This document shows positions 27,237 through 35,896 of a DNA stretch of 64,000 nucleotides, in pieces. The DNA comes from Cerasicoccus maritimus. Its GTDB lineage: Bacteria; Verrucomicrobiota; Verrucomicrobiia; Opitutales; Cerasicoccaceae. The DNA is taken from NCBI GenBank assembly GCA_031296935.1, contig JAVDPD010000002.1, forward strand, positions 243,239-307,238, read 5' to 3'. The translations under genes were made by a program, and so were the position numbers. Position 1 is the stretch's first letter; each line of letters opens with the position of its first letter. Under the pieces are notes generated by a model. The model was not told the DNA's origin. It saw only the letters and a list, made by a program, of their open reading frames with translations, and made no database searches.

Positions 27237-28802
27237 CTAGTTTTTTTGCACGGGCTCCGTCGTAGGACTTCGAGGATTGGGGGTGTCACTTTGCGATATG
27301 CCTGTAAGATTACTTTGGGGTAGCGTGATGCGGAATGTAGTTTCGACTTCCGGTGTGCTACGGGCGCTGAGCACGCCTCCGTGTGCTTCCACGATGGCTT
27401 TGGAAATGGCCAACCCCAGTCCGACATTGTTATGGCGGCTGGTATGTGAAACGCTTTCCTGGAAGAAACGGTCAAAGAGTTTGTCGATGTTTTCGGGTTT
27501 AATGCCCTTGCCATCATCACTGACTTCAATGACTGCGTTTCCTTGATCGAACCACCCGCGAAGGGTGATGTTTAGCGGGCGAATATTGTGCTGGATTGCG
27601 TTGTTTACCAGATTGGTGATTACTTGCTCCAGGCGAAATGGATCACAGCGAATAATGCCGGTAGCTAGGTTGGTTTTCAACTCGCTGCCGCGGTCGCTCA
27701 CATAGGCTTGGAGTTCTTCGGTGAGGCCGATCAGCATGCCGTCGAGCGGTAGTTCCTCGAACTCTAAATCCACGCGACCAGAGTCAAATTTGGAGAGCTC
27801 GATGAGCTGTTCGGTAATACGTTGGATGCGCTGCGCAGAACGCTGTGATACCTTGAACAGCTGTATGTATTCTTCTACGGTGCGTTCGCGTTTTAAGCCC
27901 AGAGCAATTTGCGCCATCAGCGCAGTCAGCGGAGTGCGTAGTTCGTGTGAAGCGTCAGCGGTGAAGCGGACCTGACGGTTCACGAGGTCTTCCATCTTTT
28001 CGAAGGTATGGTTCAGATGATCCGTGAGATCAACTAGCTCTTTTGTGCGTCCAATTTTGCTTTCAGGAATGCGCTCATACAGCTCGCCCAAAGCAATTTT
28101 TTGAGTGGTAATCTCAATGTCGCGCAATGGCCTCAGTGAGCGATTTACGAAGACATAGCCGACGGATAAGCCGATGATGAAAATAAACAAGGTGGTGCCG
28201 ATGATTTGCAGCTTCAAGATGTTGAGCTCGCTCTGCATCGGATGGAGATCTACGCCGACGATTACGTAGAACGCCGGGCTAACATGAAGGATCTCGCGAT
28301 AGAGACCGTCGCGCGTGCGGAAGTAGTACCCCTCGCTCAAATTGTAAGGTATATCGATGTTTGGAAAGTTGGACGTCTTAATGGCAAACTCACGATTACG
28401 TTTACGGATCAACGCAGCGTAGTATCCGTCAGCGACAGCATCGTGCTCAAAGGCACCTGTGGCGTTCTGGCCAGCTAGTTCGCTGGGTGAGGGCATGCTG
28501 TAGCTTGAGCGCGTCCAAGTTTCGGCACCATTCGCATCGGCCTGGTCTTCCGTGGCTTGATTGATCGGCTCGCCGGGCCTTTGCCCGGGCTCGCGCATGC
28601 CCATGCCGCTCGGGCCTTGGCGCGGCGCAAGGCGGGAGAATTGCCCAATGAGCGGTGGTAGCTTTTGGTCGAGCCGCTGGTCTATATTTGCTTGCCTGCG
28701 GGACTTCTCATAAAAGTAAAATCCAGTGCCGAGCACAGCGAGCACTCCGCCCAAAATCAAGGCGTGCCAGAGCTGTATCTTCCATTTGAGTGAAAGAGGC
28801 AT
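27237..28802 (-). CDS. Sensor histidine kinase
   Basis: A 521-residue membrane kinase. TM1 is near residues 12-30 and TM2 near 195-218, with a periplasmic sensor of about 165 residues between them. HAMP-like sequence follows TM2 (NRSLRPLRDIEITTQKIALGELYERIP). The H-box is ASHELRTPLTALMAQ. The catalytic domain has N-box NLVNNAIQHN, G1 DDGKGI and G2 VGLGLAISKAIVEAHGG. It is the second gene of a pair, 6 bases after the response regulator. The signal sensed is not evident. Confidence 0.95.
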   Translation of the reverse strand: MPLSLKWKIQLWHALILGGVLAVLGTGFYFYEKSRRQANIDQRLDQKLPPLIGQFSRLAPRQGPSGMGMREPGQRPGEPINQATEDQADANGAETWTRSSYSMPSPSELAGQNATGAFEHDAVADGYYAALIRKRNREFAIKTSNFPNIDIPYNLSEGYYFRTRDGLYREILHVSPAFYVIVGVDLHPMQSELNILKLQIIGTTLFIFIIGLSVGYVFVNRSLRPLRDIEITTQKIALGELYERIPESKIGRTKELVDLTDHLNHTFEKMEDLVNRQVRFTADASHELRTPLTALMAQIALGLKRERTVEEYIQLFKVSQRSAQRIQRITEQLIELSKFDSGRVDLEFEELPLDGMLIGLTEELQAYVSDRGSELKTNLATGIIRCDPFRLEQVITNLVNNAIQHNIRPLNITLRGWFDQGNAVIEVSDDGKGIKPENIDKLFDRFFQESVSHTSRHNNVGLGLAISKAIVEAHGGVLSARSTPEVETTFRITLPQSNLTGISQSDTPNPRSPTTEPVQKN

Positions 28803-28808
28803 CGAGCG

Positions 28809-29486
28809 TTACAAGGGCTTGGGAACAATATAACCGAGGCCTCGTCGGTTCTGTAGAAAGTCTTTACCTAGCTTACGCCGAATGTGGTGCACCTGCACGT
28901 CGATCACGTTGGACATTGTGTCGTCGTTGTCGCCACTGATCGCCTCAGACAATTCTGTTCGGGTAACTACTGCACCCGCGTGCCGCGCCATGTAGGCGAC
29001 CAGCTTGTATTGGGCGGCGGTCAGTTTAACGGGTTCGCCGTCGAGGAATACCGTCTGCTCGGCAATGTCGATAAACACACGGCCGAGGTCGATTTGGTTT
29101 TCCGCCAAGCCCATTGAGCGGCGGGAAAGCGCGCGGATGCGGGCCAGCAGCTCGCGCTCATTGTAGGGTTTGACGAGATAGTCGTCGGCTCCGCTGTTGA
29201 GGCCCTTTACGCGGTCGTCGATATCGGCCAGCGCGGTGAGCATCAGCACGGGGGTGGCCTTTTGTCGGCGGAGCTTTTCAAGAATGGTCCAGCCGCTCAT
29301 TTCGGGCAGCATCACGTCGAGCACGATCACATCGTAATCCCATTCCTGGGCGCGGTAGAGCCCCTCGGGGCCGTTGTCCACTGCGTCGACAATGAAGTCT
29401 TCTTCGGTCAGTGTTTGCACTAGACCGTTCCTCACATCGATGTCGTCTTCTATTACTAAAATCTTCAATGTGGCAAGCTTCAGCAT
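28809..29486 (-). CDS. OmpR/PhoB-family response regulator
   Basis: A 225-residue regulator. The receiver domain has the acidic pair EDD near residue 13, the phosphoacceptor Asp in VIVLDVMLPEMSGW near residue 56, Thr in MLTALAD and Lys in DYLVKPY. The C-terminal winged helix carries LTAAQYKLVAYMARHAGAVVTR and NVIDVQVHHIRRKLG. It is transcribed first, followed by its histidine kinase. Confidence 0.96.
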   Translation of the reverse strand: MLKLATLKILVIEDDIDVRNGLVQTLTEEDFIVDAVDNGPEGLYRAQEWDYDVIVLDVMLPEMSGWTILEKLRRQKATPVLMLTALADIDDRVKGLNSGADDYLVKPYNERELLARIRALSRRSMGLAENQIDLGRVFIDIAEQTVFLDGEPVKLTAAQYKLVAYMARHAGAVVTRTELSEAISGDNDDTMSNVIDVQVHHIRRKLGKDFLQNRRGLGYIVPKPL

Positions 29487-29809
29487 GCCACCATACTAGC
29501 ATTCGCATAATTAACAATGCCTTAATCTTGCGGAGATATTGCTTAAATTCTGGATAATTAACCCTAAATTTAGAGGGGCTCTGGTAAGCAGCTGAATAGG
29601 AGAAACGGTGTCTCTGATTGGGGCTAATTATGCATTAATAGAGCACCCAGTATCATGGCTCATATTTCCAATCATGATGAAGTTGCCCATTCATTGTTTT
29701 TCGCTGCTGCACTACCTCGTGATGGGCATCACAACGATCCCGCAACCGCCGAAGCCGGCATCGCCACATCGTCATTTTCACACTGCGAAAATTAATCAGT
29801 CCAGTCTGA
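29487..29809. other. Intergenic region, no gene seen
   Basis: Noncoding stretch between the response regulator start and MITE copy 2. It must hold the promoter of the two-component pair; I see no clear motif. Confidence 0.5.
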
Positions 29810-29970
29810 GAGGGCGTCTAAAAACTCAATTGACCTTCGTTGGAGAGCGTCTTCGTGGTCAAAATTCCATTTCTTCACCTCGACGAAACTGGTTTCGCCT
29901 CGCTTCAGAAGCCGAAATTTCGCCTCTCGAATACATCTCCCCGACTCGATCAGACTTTTTAGACGCCCTC
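29810..29970. mobile_element. MITE-like element, copy 2
   Basis: A 161-bp near-copy of 13037-13197 with perfect 15-bp terminal inverted repeats (GAGGGCGTCTAAAAA / TTTTTAGACGCCCTC), flanked by TGA on both sides (29807-29809 and 29971-29973). The internal hairpin CGAAAC-TG-GTTTCG is present in both copies. The two copies have the same orientation and length, and each has its own TNA duplication. Confidence 0.88.
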
Positions 29971-29983
29971 TGAGGCTGGCTGA

Positions 29984-30796
29984 CTAGATGTACTGCTCGG
30001 CGAGCATGGCGGCAGTGCTTTCGTCGAGCTGTTCGCGGCGGCGAATTTCTTCGAAGCAATCGAGCAGGTCTTCGGTGCGCAGGCGCTTCTTTTCGGGGCC
30101 GGAAAAATCGTAGGCGATCTTGCCCTTGTTCATCATGATGATGCGGTCGCCGAGGTTCACGGCCTGCTGCATGGAGTGGGTGACCATGAGCGTGGTCAGC
30201 TTGTCGCGTTTCACCACTTCATCGGTCAGCGTAATGACCTGATGCGCGCTCTTGGGGTCGAGCGCGGCCGTGTGCTCGTCGAGCAAAAGGAGCGACGGCT
30301 TGAGCCACGTGGCCATGAGCAGCGTCAGCGCCTGACGTTGTCCGCCAGAAAGCGAGCCGATGGCGTTTTCGATCCGATCTTCCAAGCCCATCTTGAGCGT
30401 GACCACGCGTTCGCGCAAAGCGTCGGTCACCTTGGGCGAGAGCGCCCAACCGAGCCCGCGGTTTTTGCCACGCATCGCGGCCATGGCAAAGTTTTCGGCG
30501 ATGGACATATCGGGCGCCGTGCCGCTGAAGGGATTCTGAAACACGCGGCCAATCAGCTGCGCGCGCTTGTGCTCGGGCCATTTGGTGACGTTCTTGCCCG
30601 CGATGCTGATCTTGCCCTGATCCACGTAGAACGAACCCGCCACGGCGTTGAGCAGCGTGGATTTGCCGGAGCCGTTCATGCCGAGCACCACGACGAACGA
30701 GCCTTCCTCAATGGTGAGGTCGACGCCCTGCAGCGCGCGCACTTCGTTGACCGTGCCGGCGTTGAATGTTTTGCGGATGCCTTTGATTTCGAGCAT
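29984..30796 (-). CDS. ABC transporter ATP-binding protein (importer operon)
   Basis: A 270-residue ATPase from ATG 30796 (MLEIKGIRKTFNAG); a TTG at 30811 is in frame but less likely. Walker A is LGMNGSGKSTLL, the signature is LSGGQRQALTLLMA, Walker B is LLLLDEHTAALDP, and the H-loop is MVTHSMQQAV. Last gene of the operon binding protein, STAS protein, permease, ATPase. This set is typical of the TrpXYZ-like/BMP-like importers with ABC_sub_bind proteins; the ligand is unknown. The 23-base gap before it holds a CTTTG-N5-CAAAG palindrome. Confidence 0.93.
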   Translation of the reverse strand: MLEIKGIRKTFNAGTVNEVRALQGVDLTIEEGSFVVVLGMNGSGKSTLLNAVAGSFYVDQGKISIAGKNVTKWPEHKRAQLIGRVFQNPFSGTAPDMSIAENFAMAAMRGKNRGLGWALSPKVTDALRERVVTLKMGLEDRIENAIGSLSGGQRQALTLLMATWLKPSLLLLDEHTAALDPKSAHQVITLTDEVVKRDKLTTLMVTHSMQQAVNLGDRIIMMNKGKIAYDFSGPEKKRLRTEDLLDCFEEIRRREQLDESTAAMLAEQYI

Positions 30797-30798
30797 AG

Positions 30799-30813
30799 CT
30801 TTGTGATGCAAAG
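30799..30813. repeat. CTTTG-N5-CAAAG palindrome
   Basis: Exact copy with TGATG in the centre, in the gap between permease stop and ATPase start. Confidence 0.85.
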
Positions 30814-30819
30814 TTAACG

Positions 30820-31749
30820 TTAGGACGCGGCGGGTTTGTTGGGCTTCAGCTTCTTGATAAAGCCCGGCAACACGAGTGCGGCGAAGACGAACACAGCGGT
30901 GATTAGCTTGAGGTCGTTCGGGTTGAGACCCCAGCGCAGCGCAATGGCCACGAGCAGGCGGAAGAGCACCGAGCCCATGACCGCCCCGATGATCGTGAGC
31001 CCGAGACTACGCTCACCAACGAGCGCCTCGCCAATGATCACACTGGCCAAGCCCCACACGATCATGCCGATGCCCATCTGCGCGTCGGCAAAGCCCTGAT
31101 ACTGCGCAAGAATCGCGCCGGCCAGCGCGACGAGTCCATTGGACACCGCCAGGCCAAAGACGACGTAGCGCTCCACGTTGGCGCCGAGGGCGCGGATCAT
31201 CTGCGGGTTGTTGCCGGTAGCGCGCATGGCAGTGCCGACATTGGTGCGGAAAAACCAGTAAAGCAGCGCGCCGACGAAGGCTACGAAGAACGCCGCGAGC
31301 ACCATCACAAAGAAGTCCGCCGTGTCGGTTTCCCAACCAAAGATGTCCATGTCCTCACTGCCCACAATCGCATGGCCAATGTCGGCACCGTAGTCGGTGA
31401 CGTTTTCGGTTTGGAGCAGCGGTACATTGCTGCGGCCCATGACATGGAGATTCACCGAGTAGAGCGCAGTCATCACAAGGATGCCAGCGAGCAGGGCGTT
31501 GATCTTAAACTTCGTATGCAGAATGCCGGTCACGGTGCCAGCCACGGCGCCTGCGGCGGCGCCAGCCAAGGTGGCGAGCACGGGATGCGTGCCGTTGACA
31601 ATGAGGATGGCCGCCGTAGCCGCGCCGAGCGTGATGCTGCCGTCCGTCGTGATGTCGGGAATATCGAAGATGCGGAACGACACGTAAACGCCCATCGCCA
31701 GGAGGGCGAGGATGAGGCCGATCGTCAGTGAGCCGAGGAGGAGAGTCAT
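30820..31749 (-). CDS. ABC transporter permease (BPD_transp_2 type)
   Basis: A 309-residue integral membrane protein with about eight TM helices. The signature FRIFDIPDITTDGSITLGAATAA near residues 26-48 and KFKINALLAGILVMTALYSVNLHVMGRSN are characteristic of permeases that pair with ABC_sub_bind binding proteins (TrpY-like). It ends 23 bases before the ATPase start and begins 15 bases after the STAS gene. A single permease gene implies a homodimeric channel. Confidence 0.93.
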   Translation of the reverse strand: MTLLLGSLTIGLILALLAMGVYVSFRIFDIPDITTDGSITLGAATAAILIVNGTHPVLATLAGAAAGAVAGTVTGILHTKFKINALLAGILVMTALYSVNLHVMGRSNVPLLQTENVTDYGADIGHAIVGSEDMDIFGWETDTADFFVMVLAAFFVAFVGALLYWFFRTNVGTAMRATGNNPQMIRALGANVERYVVFGLAVSNGLVALAGAILAQYQGFADAQMGIGMIVWGLASVIIGEALVGERSLGLTIIGAVMGSVLFRLLVAIALRWGLNPNDLKLITAVFVFAALVLPGFIKKLKPNKPAAS

Positions 31750-31764
31750 GGTCGTAGTGCGAAA

Positions 31765-32964
31765 TTAAAATTGGGCGGGTGCGAACCAGCAGGCGCCGCG
31801 GTAGAACTGGCTTTCGCCTGCGCCGAGGACTGGCCGTGTATCGGCGAGCAGGTGGAGCACGGCTTGGATGCTGCGGTTTTCAAAAGCCTCACCGACTATC
31901 TCCGTCAGCTCGACTTGGCCCTTCTTCAGCGGATGGTAGGGGAAGGCGGCGGCGTGGAAGTGGCCGAGCAGTTTGCCTTCCGCATCTAAGGGACGAAGTT
32001 GCGCCTCAATGGGCGAGCCCGGGCGCGCAGCGATGCCCACGAGAAGCGTGGTCGAGTCGCGGTGAATGCGGTCCGCGCTGAAGGATAGCCAGTCGCGCAC
32101 GGCGGGGAATTTGAAACGCTCTTCTTCGCCAGCAGCCACAGGCGAACGTTGAAGCGCCGTGCCGATTAATCCGGCGGTTTCGGTCATTGCGACGATGACG
32201 GCGGCGTCAGACTTTGCGATGCAAAGTATTTGCTCGGCGAGTTCGGATAAGCCAATGACGCCGTGTTCGCCCTTGGCTTCGAAGCGTGTCAAGCCGGAGG
32301 GGAGGGCATCGGCGGAAATCGCGGAGATGACTTGGCCATCGGCTTTCAAGTCGCCATGCGTCACCATGAAGTCCGGTTGCTTGGCACCGTCGGTCGGTTG
32401 GTAGGTGACGTTGCCGGCGACGGCGAGCAGCTCGCCCATGCGGTCGTGGTTGTCCGTCGAGCTGCGGCCGATGGCACCGACGCCGAGCAGGACAGCGGGC
32501 GAATCAAAGTTGTGTAGCTCACCGGCTCCGGTGGCGACTGCGCGCTCGTCACCGATAGCCGTTACTTTGACGGCGGGTGGTTGCGCGGGGCCGTGGATTT
32601 CAAACTCGGCGACTTTGGAATCGTGACGCGTGACAACGCTGGCTTGCTCAGCTGGCTTGGCGGCGGGCTCGGCCATGAGCGTTTGCAGGCCAGCAAGGCG
32701 CAGGACGTTGGTGGTGTTCTCCGACGGATTGGTGATGATGAAGCTGCCGTCGATGCCCTTGAGCTGCTTAAAGGTTTTCAGCAGCAGGCGAATGCCGGCC
32801 GAGCTCAGGTAATGCACGTCGGCGAGGTCGAGCTGCACATGGTGTTCGCCACGGCGAATGGTCTCGTCGAACACTGAGCCGAGGTGGTCGCACCAACTGG
32901 CGTCGAGGCGGCCGTTGAGCTTTAGCTGGGTGACGCTGCCGTCTTTGATGGTTTCGATTTGCAT
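31765..32964 (-). CDS. STAS-domain protein inside the ABC importer operon
   Basis: A 399-residue protein. Residues 1-100 are a STAS/anti-sigma antagonist domain (LNGRLDASWCDHL, VQLDLADVHYLSSAGIRLLL, where the SS sits at the site phosphorylated in SpoIIAA). A low-complexity linker (AEPAAKPAEQAS) follows, then about 280 residues of unknown fold with the end GESQFYRGACWFAPAQF. No membrane segment is evident. It begins 4 bases after the binding-protein gene and precedes the permease, so it is fixed within the transport operon, an unusual place for a STAS protein. It may tie uptake to a partner-switch regulatory pathway. Confidence 0.8.
   Translation of the reverse strand: MQIETIKDGSVTQLKLNGRLDASWCDHLGSVFDETIRRGEHHVQLDLADVHYLSSAGIRLLLKTFKQLKGIDGSFIITNPSENTTNVLRLAGLQTLMAEPAAKPAEQASVVTRHDSKVAEFEIHGPAQPPAVKVTAIGDERAVATGAGELHNFDSPAVLLGVGAIGRSSTDNHDRMGELLAVAGNVTYQPTDGAKQPDFMVTHGDLKADGQVISAISADALPSGLTRFEAKGEHGVIGLSELAEQILCIAKSDAAVIVAMTETAGLIGTALQRSPVAAGEEERFKFPAVRDWLSFSADRIHRDSTTLLVGIAARPGSPIEAQLRPLDAEGKLLGHFHAAAFPYHPLKKGQVELTEIVGEAFENRSIQAVLHLLADTRPVLGAGESQFYRGACWFAPAQF
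32212..32226. repeat. CTTTG-N5-CAAAG palindrome
   Basis: Exact copy with CGATG in the centre (extended: ACTTTGC/GCAAAGT), inside the STAS gene, encoding LCIAK. Confidence 0.85.
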
Positions 32965-32968
32965 GGCG

Positions 32969-35896
32969 CTAGTCTTGAATGGTTCCGACGGTTTCGAGCA
33001 GGGCGGGGGGCAAGGTCATGCCGAGTTTCTCCGCGTTCTTCTTGCTGGCGGACGAGACGATGCGCGGCGAATTGCGGAAGGGAATCTTGGCGATGTCTTT
33101 GCCGCCGATGACCTCTAGCATCGTCAGGCCGGTTTCAAAGCCCGCCTCGTAATAATCGCGGCCCATGGCGTAGGCGGCACCGAGCTCGACAGTCACGCTG
33201 TTCATGCTCAAGAGCGGCGTTTGTGTTTTATCCGCAGCGGCGGAAATCGCAGTGAAGCCGGCGGACGACAGGTTGTCGGGAATCTGGACTACGGCGTCGA
33301 GGTCTTTGCTCATCAGCGCAAGAGCTGCGTCGCTGAGCTCGGCGGAGCTGTTGACCGCGACCGTCACGAGCTCGATGCCGCGTTCTTGGCAGGCAGCGGT
33401 GAAGAGCTTTTCCGAGTTTTCGCTGTTGGCTTCGTTGGGGCAGAAGAGGGTGCCGATACGCTGGTATTGCGGGAAATATTTTTGCAGCACGTCGAGCATT
33501 TCATCGGTCGGTAGGGAGACGGCCACGCCGGTCACGTTGGCTTGGTGATCGGTGAATGACTTGCCGGCCCCGGCGATGACGGGATCGGAGACGATGCCGA
33601 ACACGATGGGCGTCTCGTCGGTTTTGCGCATGGCGGTTTGCAGGCCTGGGGTGGAGAGCGCGACGATGAGGTCCGCCCGCTCGGTCAACGCGTTGTCGAT
33701 GATGCCATTGAGCGCGGCGATGTCGCCCTGCGCGGATTTAAACGTGAGCTCGTAGTCCTTTCCTTCTTTTAAATCGCTTTGCTCCAGCGCGGCCTTGATG
33801 CCTTCGTAGCCTTCCTCGAAGGGCGGCGACTCGACGTAGGCAACGATGGTGATCTTCCAAGTTTTGCCGCTGGGGTTCGGGTTTACGTATTCTTTTTCGT
33901 TGGCGGCAGTCATCTCCGCCTGTGCTTCCTTGAGGGCGGCACGGAACTCTTTGGAAACGGGAATGCCGAGCTTCTTGGCAACGTCTTCATCGAAGCGCGC
34001 GTTGTTGACGGATACGTTTTCCATCGGGATATCCGCGGGGTCTTCGCCGAGGAGCACGCGGGCCAGGAGCGGCGCGGCGCCCGCGCCGCTGAAGTAGTAG
34101 CCGGGGCCCACGGAAAGGATCGGACCAGTCACGCTGGGGTCGCCGTTGATGAGCGGCAGTTCCGCTTCGGCCACGATCTGCGCCACCGGCTCGAAGGCTT
34201 GGTAAACGGTGTTGTCGCTGGGCAGATAGACTGCATCGAGGTTGCGCGCGACGAGCGCTTGAATCGCCTGAATGACTTCGTTGCTGTTGGCGGCGGTTAC
34301 GGAGACGAGTTCGATGTTTTTCTTTTTTAATTCCTCCTCCAATACCGTGACTTCTTTGACGGAGTTCGCTTCGCCGCTGTTGTAGAGCGCGCCGATGCGC
34401 TTGACGCGCGGCAGGAGCAGCGTGGTGAGGTTGACGGTGTCTTTAAGCGGCGGCATCGAGCCCACGCCGGTTAAGTTCGGATTGTGGTCGGTGAAGCTCT
34501 TGCCCGCCCCGGCGGCGATGGGGTCGGTGACGTAGGTGAAGACGACGGGATGTTTCTCAACCGCCGTTGTGGCCGACTGCAATACGGGCGTCGTGAAAGT
34601 GACAATGACATCGACATCCGAGCTGTCGAAGTTGAGTAACATGGGGCGGATGTTGATCATCTCGGCCTGCGCATGGGCGCGCGCGACTTCGAGGTTTTTT
34701 CCTTCCTCAAACCCGAGGTCTTTTAAGCCATCGAAGAGGCCTTGCACGCAGCGCTCCCAGCTTTCTTCGGGGGCGTAGTAAGCGATGGCGATCTTGTAAT
34801 TCTTACCGGGCTCGGCCTGATATTGAGAGGCGTCGGCGGGGAGCCTTTCGGTGCGCTTGCCGTCTTTGTCGATGTAGACTTGGGCGTTGTTCTTAAGCTC
34901 GGCTGGAATGCTCCACTTGCCCTTCGCATCTTCCAGGGCCTGGGCATTGATCATGAGCAGCTCGGGCATGTAATTGACAATCTCGACGGAAGCGGGGTCG
35001 CGGCCATTGAGGATGTCTCCCGCCAACAGGCCGGTGTGTTCGCCGACCATGTAATAATTGGCGCCGATGTCGAACAACACGCCGCGGTCGACGTTGGGCG
35101 GGATGACGGTGAAGACGGGAATGTTGCCCGCTGCGCCGATCAGGACATCGATGGCGACGATTACTGTGACGTCGCCCGGCACCCAAATGGCTTCGACGCC
35201 GCGCGCAACGAGGGCCGCCGCTGCTTCGCCGACGGCAGTCGCGTTCTCGGCCATGGCTTCTTCGAGCTTGATGTCCATGTCGGCGCAGATCGCGCGCGCC
35301 ATTTCGATTTGCTTGATGGAGTTGGCTTCGGCGGCGTTGTAAACCGTGCCGATCTTTTTGATCTGCGGGTTCATTTCGCGCACAATTTGAAAGGCGCGCT
35401 CGACGGGCTGCATGGTGCCGTAGCCCGCCATGTAAGACGGGTGGTCAAGCGGGTCGGTTGCGCTGATGCCAACGCCGGTCGCGGAGGGATCGGTGACGAG
35501 GCCAAAAACGTGCGGCGTTTTGCCGTCGGTATTGGCGTTGGCGACGGCCTGGAGCGATGGCGTGCTGATGGAGAGCAGGAGGTCGTAATTACCACTCGCC
35601 ATAGCGGAGGCCATCGTATGCGCAGTGGGCATGTCGCCCTGCGCATTGAAGACTTTGACTTCCAGGTTTTCGCCTTCGATCCACCCGCGTTTGCGGAGGC
35701 CGGCGAGCATGCCTTCGCGCCCGTCGTCGAGTACTTCCTGTGACGCGTGCTGCAGGATAGCGATGCGCTTGGTGGTGCGAATGCCGTCGTCGGATTCGTC
35801 CGATTCCCGCGAATCCAAATCGGAATAAAGGAGCAGCGCGGATGCGGCCAGAATGAGGGCGCAACCGAGCCAAAGATTTTTAAGAATCTTCAACAT
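32969..35896 (-). CDS. Triple ABC substrate-binding protein (three ABC_sub_bind domains in one chain)
   Basis: A 975-residue exported or membrane-anchored protein. An N-terminal hydrophobic segment (LWLGCALILAASALLLY) is followed by three tandem type-I periplasmic-binding domains of the TrpX/ABC_sub_bind family. They begin near residues 45 (RIAILQHASQE), 366 (KIAIAYYAPEESW) and 679 (KITIVAYVESPPFEEGY). Each repeats the same marks: an EG(K/E)(N/D) turn, a QA(Q)G/E-D segment, TxPxLQ, VF..V(T/S)DP.A.G.GKSFTDH, and RIG.(L/V)(Y/F)N.xEANS. Family members normally have one domain of about 320 residues. It heads the operon with STAS, permease and ATPase genes. Confidence 0.9.
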   Translation of the reverse strand: MLKILKNLWLGCALILAASALLLYSDLDSRESDESDDGIRTTKRIAILQHASQEVLDDGREGMLAGLRKRGWIEGENLEVKVFNAQGDMPTAHTMASAMASGNYDLLLSISTPSLQAVANANTDGKTPHVFGLVTDPSATGVGISATDPLDHPSYMAGYGTMQPVERAFQIVREMNPQIKKIGTVYNAAEANSIKQIEMARAICADMDIKLEEAMAENATAVGEAAAALVARGVEAIWVPGDVTVIVAIDVLIGAAGNIPVFTVIPPNVDRGVLFDIGANYYMVGEHTGLLAGDILNGRDPASVEIVNYMPELLMINAQALEDAKGKWSIPAELKNNAQVYIDKDGKRTERLPADASQYQAEPGKNYKIAIAYYAPEESWERCVQGLFDGLKDLGFEEGKNLEVARAHAQAEMINIRPMLLNFDSSDVDVIVTFTTPVLQSATTAVEKHPVVFTYVTDPIAAGAGKSFTDHNPNLTGVGSMPPLKDTVNLTTLLLPRVKRIGALYNSGEANSVKEVTVLEEELKKKNIELVSVTAANSNEVIQAIQALVARNLDAVYLPSDNTVYQAFEPVAQIVAEAELPLINGDPSVTGPILSVGPGYYFSGAGAAPLLARVLLGEDPADIPMENVSVNNARFDEDVAKKLGIPVSKEFRAALKEAQAEMTAANEKEYVNPNPSGKTWKITIVAYVESPPFEEGYEGIKAALEQSDLKEGKDYELTFKSAQGDIAALNGIIDNALTERADLIVALSTPGLQTAMRKTDETPIVFGIVSDPVIAGAGKSFTDHQANVTGVAVSLPTDEMLDVLQKYFPQYQRIGTLFCPNEANSENSEKLFTAACQERGIELVTVAVNSSAELSDAALALMSKDLDAVVQIPDNLSSAGFTAISAAADKTQTPLLSMNSVTVELGAAYAMGRDYYEAGFETGLTMLEVIGGKDIAKIPFRNSPRIVSSASKKNAEKLGMTLPPALLETVGTIQD

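Noticed and set aside
29859-30059. 66-codon minus-strand frame over MITE copy 2
   Set aside because: Runs across the element boundary into the ABC gene on another frame; accidental.
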